Positions 57,439 through 64,000 of a stretch of 64,000 nt of DNA are shown piece by piece. Each line of letters starts with the position of its first letter. Position 1 is the stretch's first letter. A model generated the notes under the pieces. The model was not told where the DNA came from and made no database searches. It saw nothing but the letters and a program-made list of their open reading frames with translations. This DNA comes from Streptomyces triculaminicus (lineage in GTDB: Bacteria; Actinomycetota; Actinomycetes; Streptomycetales; Streptomycetaceae): positions 372,001 to 436,000 of the forward strand of contig NZ_JAFMOF010000001.1 of NCBI RefSeq assembly GCF_017349075.1, in the 5' to 3' direction. The translations under genes were made by a program, and so were the position numbers.

Positions 57439-59438
57439 GCCATCGCCCTTCCGTCACCGCTGTCGCTGCCGTCGCCGTACGGGCCGTACGGGCCCGCCTG
57501 GTGCGGGATGTCCGTCGTGGCCGCGTCCGGCTGCTGCTGCTGGGTCTCCTCCAGAGCGGCGGCCGCTTCGGCGCGCTCGTCGACGACCTGGCGCACGGCC
57601 TGCAGCACGCCGCGGTAGCCGGAGCAGCGGCAGAGGTTGCCGCAGATGGCCTGGCGGGTCTCCATCTCGGTGGGGGCGTGGTTGCCCTCGAGCAGGTCGT
57701 GCACGGTCATGGCGAGGCCGGGGACGCAGAAGCCGCACTGCACGGCCCCGCACTCGGCGAGCGCCCGCTGCACGTCGGACGGCTGCCCGTGCTGCGCCAG
57801 GCCCTCGACCGTACGGATCTCCGAGCCCGCCGTGGTCGCGGCGGGCACCAGGCAGGAGGCGACGAGCCGGCCGTCGACCTGGACGGAGCAGGCGCCGCAC
57901 TCGCCCTGCGAGCAGCCGTCCTTGGCGCCGGCGAGGCCGAGGCGCTCGCGCAGGACGTACAGCAGGGACTCGCCGATCCAGGCGTCCGTGACGGGACGGT
58001 CGGTGCCGTTGACGTGCAGGACGTACGAGGCGCACGGGTGTTCGTTGTGCGGCTGGAGCAGCGCCTCGGGCTGCGGCTCCGGCTGCGCTTCCAGCGGCGG
58101 TTCCGGCTGCGCCCCGGCCGCGGCGTACGCCTCCGGCCCGGCGTACTGCTCCGGTACGGGCACGGGCTCGGCCACGGCCTCCGGCGCGACGGCCGGTGCC
58201 TCGGCGGCGGGCGCCTGGACGGCCTCGGGCTCGGGCTCGGCCACGGGCTCCGCCGTCGGCTCGGCCACGGGCTCGGGTGCCGGAGTGGCGGCCTCGGGTG
58301 CCGCCGGCGCGGCGTGGTCGGGGGACGTGGCGTCGGGTGCGGCGTGGTCGAGCGGGGGCTCGGGCGACTCGGGGGCGGGATCGCCTTCCGTCGGCGCCTC
58401 CGCGCGCGCGGCCGTCGTCCACTCTCCGGTCGGATCGTCGCCCGCACCGGTGACCTCGCCGACGGGCGCGGCGTACTCGTGGCGCGCCTCCAGGCCCGCC
58501 TCGCGCAGGGGGTACTCCCCCGACTCGTCCACCGAGTCGTCGCCGGCGGCAGGCACGGACCACTGGCCCGTCACCGCGGGATCGGCCGCCGGAACGCCTC
58601 CGTGACCGGGCGGAACCTCATGCCCGAACGGAACGTCGTGACCGAACCGACCCGCCTGGATGTCGTGACCGGCCTGGACGTCGTGACCGAACGGGTCGGC
58701 CTGGACGTCGTGGCCCATCTGGCCGTCGTGACCGAACTGGCCCGGCCGGCCCGGCTGGCCGCCATGGCCGGCCTGGGCCTCATAGCCGCCCTGGACGTCA
58801 TGACCGAACGGAACGTCGTGACCGATCTGGCCACCGTGGCTCGCCTGGCCGTCGTGGCCGAACTGGCCCGCCTGGCCGTCGTGACCGAACTGGCCGGCCT
58901 GGCCGTCGTGACCGAACTGGCCGGCCTGGGCCTCGTGACCGAACGGGTCGGCCTGGCCGTCGTGACCGAACTGGAGGTCATGACCGAACTGGACCTCGTG
59001 CCCCGCCTGCCCGCCCTGGCCGTCCTCGGCCGCGAACGGCATGGGCCACTGCTCCGTGGCGTGCGGGTCGGCGGCACCGCCGTCGTCGGCGCCGCCCGGC
59101 GCGGAGTCGGCGGGCACGCCCGCGTGGCCGTAGGGGGCCTCGTACGCCGGCGCGTCCCACTGACCGCCGTGCTGCCCGCCGTGCGCGACCGGGACGGGCG
59201 CGGCCACGGGCTGCTGCCACGTGTCGGCCACCGGGGGGGCGTAGCCCGTGCCGGGTGCCGCGAGCGGTCCCCAGGATGCCTGCGCGCCGGCTCCGGCGCC
59301 CGTGCCGGGGTGGGCGAGGAGCTCCGGCGGGAGCTGCACGAAGGTCGTGCCTTCGGCGTCCAGTTCCCCGCCTCGGGGAATGGGCTGCCAGCCGCCCGCG
59401 GCGGACGCATGGGGGTGTCGCTGCTGTTCGTCACTCAC
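57435..59438 (-). CDS. xanthine dehydrogenase-type [2Fe-2S] subunit with very long repeat N-terminus
   Basis: 667 residues; the family norm is about 160-200. Residues ~500-660 are the two 2Fe-2S domains with DGCSQGECGACS, a Cys 11 later, and CGFCVPGL...CGNLCRCSGY, all eight Cys present. Residues ~130-310 are repeats of a 9-mer close to GQFGHDGQA (three perfect copies at 58856-58936) with many GHD units; residues ~310-490 are Pro/Glu/Ala-rich. GTG 59438 overlaps the FAD subunit stop (GTGA) and has GGAGGG upstream. Confidence 0.9.
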   Translation of the reverse strand: MSDEQQRHPHASAAGGWQPIPRGGELDAEGTTFVQLPPELLAHPGTGAGAGAQASWGPLAAPGTGYAPPVADTWQQPVAAPVPVAHGGQHGGQWDAPAYEAPYGHAGVPADSAPGGADDGGAADPHATEQWPMPFAAEDGQGGQAGHEVQFGHDLQFGHDGQADPFGHEAQAGQFGHDGQAGQFGHDGQAGQFGHDGQASHGGQIGHDVPFGHDVQGGYEAQAGHGGQPGRPGQFGHDGQMGHDVQADPFGHDVQAGHDIQAGRFGHDVPFGHEVPPGHGGVPAADPAVTGQWSVPAAGDDSVDESGEYPLREAGLEARHEYAAPVGEVTGAGDDPTGEWTTAARAEAPTEGDPAPESPEPPLDHAAPDATSPDHAAPAAPEAATPAPEPVAEPTAEPVAEPEPEAVQAPAAEAPAVAPEAVAEPVPVPEQYAGPEAYAAAGAQPEPPLEAQPEPQPEALLQPHNEHPCASYVLHVNGTDRPVTDAWIGESLLYVLRERLGLAGAKDGCSQGECGACSVQVDGRLVASCLVPAATTAGSEIRTVEGLAQHGQPSDVQRALAECGAVQCGFCVPGLAMTVHDLLEGNHAPTEMETRQAICGNLCRCSGYRGVLQAVRQVVDERAEAAAALEETQQQQPDAATTDIPHQAGPYGPYGDGSDSGDGRAMA
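58620..59010 (-). repeat. 27-base coding repeat array inside the iron-sulfur subunit gene
   Basis: Units of 27 bases, near-identical at 58856-58936 and more diverged on both sides, each encoding a GQFGHDGQA-like nonapeptide. In phase with the reading frame throughout, so it expands the protein rather than breaking it. Confidence 0.85.
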
Positions 59439-60179
59439 GCGAGTGCCCTCCCCAGAGCTCGGCGGGCCAGAGTCGACACCGTACGACGGAGATGCAGGAC
59501 GGCCGGCGGCAGGGTACCCGGCTCGGTGCCGTCGAGGGCGGACTGTGCGGGGGGCGGGTCGGGGATGCACGCGGTGGCGACGTAGTCGCCGAACGCCGCG
59601 AGGACGTCCGGGGCGAGCGTGCGCTCCCCGTCCCAGTCGATGATCGAGGAGACCCAGCGCTCCGCGTCGAACGGCCGCAGCGGCATCGGCGCCACCGCGC
59701 CCACCGCGCACCGCACGCTGCGCCGCGCGGGGTCCAGGACGACGGCCACGGACGCGATGGCGCGGCTGGGGCCCGTACGGCCGGTGGCCTTGAGGAAGGT
59801 CTGCGGGGCGTGCAGCAGCGGCACGCGCACGTACCCGATGAGCTCGCCCGGCCGCAGCATGTCCAGGCCGGCCAGCAGCCGGCCGATGGGCATCTCGCGG
59901 CGTTCGCCGCCGGGCCCCGCGATGACGAGCGAGGCCTCCAGCGCGGCGAGCACGGGCAGCGCGTCGCCGGTGGGGGCGGCGGAGGCGATGTTGCCGCCGA
60001 GGGTGCCGGCGTTGCGGATCTGCGGCGGGCCGGAGCAGCCCGGAGTTGACGGCGGCCATCAGGTCCGTGCCGCCCGCCACGGGCACGGCCGTGGGCATGG
60101 CGGCCAGCGCCGCCACGGCTTCGTCGAGCGAGCCCGGCAACGTCACCGTGTGCGCCGCCTGCGGTGCGTGCGTGGTCAA
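59435..60179 (-). pseudogene. xanthine dehydrogenase-type FAD subunit, internally deleted
   Basis: From TTG 60179 the frame gives THAPQAAHTVTLPGSLDEAV, then VPVAGGTDLMAAVNSGLLRP, the start of the PCMH FAD domain, and then goes out of frame. Another frame resumes at GPPQIRNAGTLGGNIASAAP and runs to the end (LARRALGRALA, stop 59435). About 50 residues expected between these parts are missing, and 745 bases is not a multiple of 3. A deletion between two CCGGCCCGCCGC copies would explain it, as would an assembly collapse. Confidence 0.85.
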
Positions 60180-60502
60180 CCCAGCTGCCCCTTCCCCGGA
60201 GGTCCCGACTGTTCCGCCAGGTCTCGCCGTACGGTACGTGCTGTCGGCCCGGACGTGGCAACTCTGGCACATCTTCCGGGTGCGCCGTCGCGAGGGTCCA
60301 CGAACCGCCGGACTGCCCTCACTCGGGATGGAGGCAGGAAAAGTCCGGATTCGGGAGCTCTCTCCCTCATGAGCACTCTGGGCAATCTGTGCGTATTGCC
60401 TGCGTATTGCCATGCTTCGGTGACCCTTGTACGACTTACGGCAGTGTGTGAACGACCACCGTGCCAGGGGCCGCCCCACGGTTCGTCACCTTCCGCCGCG
60501 CC
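60180..60502. other. intergenic region upstream of the Mo-enzyme operon
   Basis: 323 bases with no convincing gene. It includes the operon promoter region (SD GGAAGGGG before TTG 60179) and AT-richer sequence around 60330-60440. No hairpin is clear after the hexosaminidase stop at 60503. Confidence 0.55.
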
Positions 60503-62275
60503 TCACACGATCGGGGGCGCACCCTCGATCGGACGTCCGAGCACGCCGGGCCGGCGCTGCCAGGGGCGCGGGCCGCCGGGCGGGCGGTAGTCGACGCCCA
60601 GGGCGTCGAGCCGGGCGTAGTGCGCGGCGGTCATCCGCCGCTCGAAGCCCGGGTAGTCGCGGACGGCGGGCGGCGGGAGGTCGGACCACACCGCCTCCGC
60701 GAAGGCGGCCAGCCGCGGGAACGCCTGGTAGTCGACGCGCTGCTGGTTCTCCATCACCTCGGTCCAGATGTTGGCCTGCGCCCCGAGCACCCGGCCGGCC
60801 TCCGCCTCCGTCAGCTCCGCCGGTACCGGCTCGAAGCGGTAGACGTCCTCCAGGGTGCGGACGTAGCCGATGGGGACGGGCTCGTCGTCGCCCGGCGCCT
60901 GCCGGTGGTCGAGATAGACCTGTTCCTGGGGGCACATGACGACGTCGTGCCCGGCACGGGCCGCGGCGACGCCGCCCGCGCGGCCGCGCCAGGAGGAGAC
61001 CGCGGCCCCGGGCGACAGGCCGCCGTCCAGCAGGCCGCCCTCGAGGATCTCGTCCCAGCCGATGAGCCGCCGGCCCCGGCCGGCGAGCCAGCGGTCGAAG
61101 TGCCGGACGAACCAGCTCTGCAGCTCGTCCTCGTCCGCCAGCCCCTCCGCCTCCCGCCGCGCCCGCGCGGCCGGTGACGCCTTCCACTGGTCCTTGGGGC
61201 ACTCGTCGCCGCCGATGTGGACGAAGGGCGAGGGGAAGAGCTCGAGGACCTCGGCCAGCACGTTCTCGTAGAAGGCCAGGGTGTTGTCAGTGGGGGCGAG
61301 TACGTTCTCGCTGATGCCCCAGGTGTCGCGGACGGAGAGGGTGGTGGTGTCGATGACGTCGGTGTTGCCCAGTTCGGGGTACGCGGCGATGGCGGCCTGC
61401 GAGTGGCCCGGAATGTCGATCTCGGGCACGACGGTGACGTGCCGTCCGGCCGCGTACGCGACGATCTCGCGAAGATCGTCCTTCGTGTAGTAACCGCCGT
61501 GCGGCCGCTCGTCCCACAGCGCGGACGCGCCGTGCCCGGTCCGGGTGCGCGCCCGCCAGGCGCCGGTCTCCGTCAGCCTCGGGTAGCGCTCGATCTCCAC
61601 GCGCCAGCCCTGATCGTCGGTCAGGTGCAGGTGCAGGACGTTCAGCTTGTGGGCGGCGAGCAGGTCGATCTGGCGCAATAGGCCGTCCTTGGGCATGAAG
61701 TGCCGGGCGACGTCGAGGAGGACCCCGCGCCAGCGGAAGCGCGGGGCGTCCTCGACGACGACGCGGGGCACGGTCCACGCGCGGCGCGGGGACACCGGCG
61801 CGCGCCGGAACGCCTCCGGGCCGAGCAGCTGACGGAGGGTCTGCGCCGCCCAGAAGACCCCGGCGGCCCCGCCCCCGGCGACGCGCACGGTGTGGGCGTC
61901 GACGACGAGTCGGTACCCCTCGGAGCCGAGCTCCCGCCCGACGGCCGCGTCGACGCTCAGCACGACGCGCACTCCGCGCCCCGCGCCGGGATCCGCGCCG
62001 TCCGGCCGAGCCGGGCCCGGGGGCGCGAGCGGCAGGCCCGTCGCCGCGCCGACGGTCGCGCGCAGCCAGCGCGCCACGTCCTCGGTTCCGGGCCGCGCCT
62101 CGAGCACGGTGTCCTCGTCGAGGACCACGCCGCCGTCCTCGCCGGGTGCGTACACGGCCCCGGGCGGCGCGCCCCGCATCCGGCGCGGGGCAGGGATCAG
62201 GTCCGGGAGCGGGGGTGGAGCGGCCGGGGGACCGGTCGACAGACCGGTCGACGGAGCTGTCAGCGGATCGGCCAT
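60503..62275 (-). CDS. GH20 beta-N-acetylhexosaminidase
   Basis: 590 residues. Removes terminal GlcNAc from chitin oligomers and glycans. Seen: GH20b N-domain, then the TIM barrel with KLNVLHLHLTDDQGWRVEI and the catalytic pair HIGGDECPKDQW, PEIDIPGHSQ and a WDEILEGGL strand. No clear export signal; the N-terminus is Pro-rich and the protein may be cytoplasmic or unconventionally exported. GGAGGAG precedes ATG 62275. It would feed the GlcNAc PTS encoded at 10.6-13.8 kb. Confidence 0.95.
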   Translation of the reverse strand: MADPLTAPSTGLSTGPPAAPPPLPDLIPAPRRMRGAPPGAVYAPGEDGGVVLDEDTVLEARPGTEDVARWLRATVGAATGLPLAPPGPARPDGADPGAGRGVRVVLSVDAAVGRELGSEGYRLVVDAHTVRVAGGGAAGVFWAAQTLRQLLGPEAFRRAPVSPRRAWTVPRVVVEDAPRFRWRGVLLDVARHFMPKDGLLRQIDLLAAHKLNVLHLHLTDDQGWRVEIERYPRLTETGAWRARTRTGHGASALWDERPHGGYYTKDDLREIVAYAAGRHVTVVPEIDIPGHSQAAIAAYPELGNTDVIDTTTLSVRDTWGISENVLAPTDNTLAFYENVLAEVLELFPSPFVHIGGDECPKDQWKASPAARARREAEGLADEDELQSWFVRHFDRWLAGRGRRLIGWDEILEGGLLDGGLSPGAAVSSWRGRAGGVAAARAGHDVVMCPQEQVYLDHRQAPGDDEPVPIGYVRTLEDVYRFEPVPAELTEAEAGRVLGAQANIWTEVMENQQRVDYQAFPRLAAFAEAVWSDLPPPAVRDYPGFERRMTAAHYARLDALGVDYRPPGGPRPWQRRPGVLGRPIEGAPPIV

Positions 62276-62341
62276 GCGTCACTCCTCCGTGCGCGGGCGC
62301 CGGGAGCCGCCGAGGGCGCGTGCGCGGCCCGGCGAAGACGA

Positions 62342-62380
62342 ACGGCTCCCGGAGGCGCGTGCGCGCCTCCCAGGAGCCGT
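62342..62380 (-). terminator. terminator of the DUF3039 gene
   Basis: ACGGCTCC and GGAGGCGCG pair with CGCGCCTCC and GGAGCCGT around a TG turn, with small mismatches; the hairpin begins 30 bases beyond the DUF3039 stop. Confidence 0.78.
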
Positions 62381-62409
62381 GGAAAAGCCTGAGGTGGGTG
62401 GAACGGGAG

Positions 62410-62709
62410 CTACTTCTTGTCGCCGCCCTTGCCGTCCTTGCCGCCCTTGCCGTCGCCGCCGGCGCCCATGCCGTCGAAGATCTCCTTGCACATGGGACAG
62501 ACCGGGTACTTCTTCGGGTCGCGCCCGGGAACCCAGACCTTGCCGCACAGCGCCACCACCGGAGAACCGGAGAGCGCGCTCTCCATGATCTTGTCCTTCT
62601 GGACGTAGTGGGCGTAGCGCTCATGGTCGCCGTCGCCGTGCGACACCTGCGGTGTCGGCTCTACGAGGGTGCCGGTACCTGCCCCGCGCTCGGGCTCGAG
62701 AGTGCTCAT
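62410..62709 (-). CDS. DUF3039 protein
   Basis: 99 residues with a small Cys cluster (ALCGKVWVPGRDPKKYPVCPMCKEIFDG) that looks like a zinc ribbon, and a Gly/Lys-rich tail (GGKDGKGGDKK). Found next to the YqgE gene in most Streptomyces. Function unknown. GGAGACC lies just before ATG 62709. Confidence 0.9.
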   Translation of the reverse strand: MSTLEPERGAGTGTLVEPTPQVSHGDGDHERYAHYVQKDKIMESALSGSPVVALCGKVWVPGRDPKKYPVCPMCKEIFDGMGAGGDGKGGKDGKGGDKK

Positions 62710-62739
62710 GGTCTCCAAGGGTACTGGGGCCGGGCCCCG

Positions 62740-63381
62740 TCAGTTGAGGCTCGGGTCGTCCGGATAGGTGGCGACCATCGCCAGTTCGTTGCGCTGACGC
62801 CGCAGAACGGCCCGCCACAGCTGCCGCGGGTCGGGGGACGACACGTCGCCGGGCTCGGACTCGACCACGTACCAGGCGCCCTCGACGAGCTCCTGCTCCA
62901 GCTGGCCGGGGCCCCAGCCGGAGTAGCCCGCGAAGATGCGCAGCGAGCCCAGCTCGGCGGCCAGCAGCTCCGGCGGGGCCTCCAGGTCGACCAGGCCGAT
63001 CGCCCCGTGCACCCGGCGCCACCCGATGGGGTCCGCGCGCCCCGGGCGCGTCCTGGGGGGCGCCAGGGGCCCGTCCCCCGCCGCGGGGGCGGCGTGCCGG
63101 TCGTCCTGGTCGTGCTGCTCCCCCGGCACCACGCCCACGCCCAGCGCCGAGTCCAGCGAGACGGGGCCGCCCTGGAAGACCACCCCGGGCTCCCCGGTCA
63201 GCGCGGCCCAGGGCTGGAGGATGTCGCCGACGTCGACGGGGGTCGGCCGGTTGAGGACCACGCCGAGGGAGCCCTCCTCGTCGTGGTCGAGCAGCAGCAC
63301 CACCGCGCGGTCGAAGTTCGGGTCCGACAGCGCGGGCGTCGCGACGAGCAGCCGCCCTGTGAGCGAGGACACCTCGGTCAT
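62740..63381 (-). CDS. YqgE/AlgH (UPF0301) family protein
   Basis: 213 residues. Seen: LTGRLLVATPALSDPNFDRAVVLLLDHDEEGSLGVVLNRP at the start (split: LLVATPALSDPNFDRAVV and GSLGVVLNRP) and IFAGYSGWGPGQLEQEL at the end. An insert near 115-150 (GEQHDQDDRHAAPAA) is longer than usual. Exact role is unknown despite wide conservation. Divergent from murA. Confidence 0.93.
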   Translation of the reverse strand: MTEVSSLTGRLLVATPALSDPNFDRAVVLLLDHDEEGSLGVVLNRPTPVDVGDILQPWAALTGEPGVVFQGGPVSLDSALGVGVVPGEQHDQDDRHAAPAAGDGPLAPPRTRPGRADPIGWRRVHGAIGLVDLEAPPELLAAELGSLRIFAGYSGWGPGQLEQELVEGAWYVVESEPGDVSSPDPRQLWRAVLRRQRNELAMVATYPDDPSLN

Positions 63382-63642
63382 GGCCACATGATCCCGCATT
63401 TCGGGGCCGGAGGGGAGTGGACGGGGACGACCGTCGGGGGCGGGAAGGGGGCGTACGAGAGCAGCGCCCGCGCATATGACCGGAATGCGACGTCGCGATA
63501 ACCGGTAGCGACCATTCCATAAACGCAGAGTGTTGTGACAAAACCATTGCGTGCCCTGAGCGCCCTCGGGGCGGCCGAAAGGGGCTCCGGTCGCATTACC
63601 CTTTCTTCTTGCCCCCTGCCCAACTCCAGGAACGCGAGATCC

Positions 63643-64000
63643 ATGACCGGCCCTGACGATGTCCTGCTTGTCCACGGCGGCACCCCGCTCGAGGGAGAGA
63701 TCCGCGTCCGCGGCGCGAAGAACCTCGTGCCCAAGGCCATGGTCGCCGCCCTGCTCGGCCACGGCCCCAGCCGTCTGCGCAACGTCCCGGACATCCGTGA
63801 CGTGCGCGTCGTGCGCGGCCTGCTCCAGCTCCACGGTGTGACCGTGCGCCCCGGCGACGAGCCCGGCGAGCTGGTCCTCGACCCCACGTACGTCGAGAGC
63901 GCCAACGTCGCGGACATCGACGCCCACGCCGGTTCGTCGCGCATCCCGATCCTGCTGTGCGGCCCGCTCCTGCACCGCCTCGGCCACGCGTTCATACCCG
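63643..64000 (+). CDS. murA: UDP-N-acetylglucosamine 1-carboxyvinyltransferase, 5' part
   Basis: First committed step of peptidoglycan synthesis: adds enolpyruvate to UDP-GlcNAc. Seen: the N-terminal 119 residues with GTPLEGEIRVRGAKNLVPKAM and HAGSSRIPILLCGPLL; the gene is cut by the window end before the catalytic Cys. GGAACGCGAG lies upstream of ATG 63643. Confidence 0.95.
   Translation, partial: MTGPDDVLLVHGGTPLEGEIRVRGAKNLVPKAMVAALLGHGPSRLRNVPDIRDVRVVRGLLQLHGVTVRPGDEPGELVLDPTYVESANVADIDAHAGSSRIPILLCGPLLHRLGHAFIP

Noticed and set aside
57501..59585. A 694-codon plus-strand frame with repeated VVTELAGLA, resembling a leucine-rich repeat protein
   Set aside because: It is the antisense reading of the GQFGHDGQA repeat in the iron-sulfur subunit; the sense frame has proper start, SD and eight cluster Cys.

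Overview
The window looks like the chromosomal core of a Streptomyces (or very close actinomycete). The sequence is GC-rich with strong third-position GC bias, GTG and TTG starts are frequent, and the gene order matches the Streptomyces core around the GlcNAc phosphotransferase genes, clpS, ssgG, hppD and murA. That synteny judgement comes from memory of Streptomyces gene order, not from a search. There are no rRNA genes and no CRISPR arrays. Two tRNAs are present: Leu(TAG) at 8978 and Cys(GCA) at 40357. The murA gene runs off the right end.

Layout. 1-2592: an ABC-2 type exporter operon read leftward. 2856-9061: a bifunctional penicillin-binding protein, a SugE-type guanidinium exporter behind a guanidine-III riboswitch, a GroES-like protein, a DUF3618 protein, a Bcp peroxiredoxin, a sensor kinase with a membrane-anchored partner, and tRNA-Leu. 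9115-13829: rdgB, rph and the GlcNAc PTS genes (nagF, two EIIC genes) with three DasR-type operators. 13922-22591: a metallo-beta-lactamase-fold hydrolase, the cysM-cysO-mec cysteine pathway, an amino-acid permease, clpS with its DUF2017 partner, pncB and pncA. 22731-33453: a secreted M6 protease, two RDD proteins, ssgG, a GlcD-like oxidase, hppD with a divergent AsnC-type regulator, a Lon-like secreted protease and an IclR regulator. 33798-40109: a helicase, an MFS transporter, and a sulfur module (YeiH exporter, cysteine dioxygenase, LysR regulator).

40.4-55.0 kb is the accessory part. It holds a DGPF/YCII protein with an ECF42-type sigma factor that is fused in frame to a degenerate tyrosine-recombinase-like domain. 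Next comes an HATPase/XRE/DUF397 module, then a cluster that looks like type VII (ESX) substrates and helpers: WXG-like proteins, an LpqN-like protein, a duplicated small gene whose second copy carries a stop codon, and a mycosin protease. No ESX core component (EccB, C, D, E) is visible. Two genes here carry single-base frame breaks in C/G runs. A DUF397 relic lies at the far side of the cassette.

55.0-64.0 kb: a three-gene xanthine dehydrogenase-type operon whose FAD subunit has lost an internal segment and whose iron-sulfur subunit carries a very long His/Gly/Gln/Asp repeat extension; then a GH20 hexosaminidase, a DUF3039 protein, a YqgE/AlgH protein and the start of murA.

The strongest items for follow-up are the sigma-recombinase fusion, the orphan ESX substrate/mycosin cassette with its broken frames, the repeat-extended xanthine dehydrogenase subunit beside a deleted FAD subunit, and the riboswitch-controlled guanidinium exporter.
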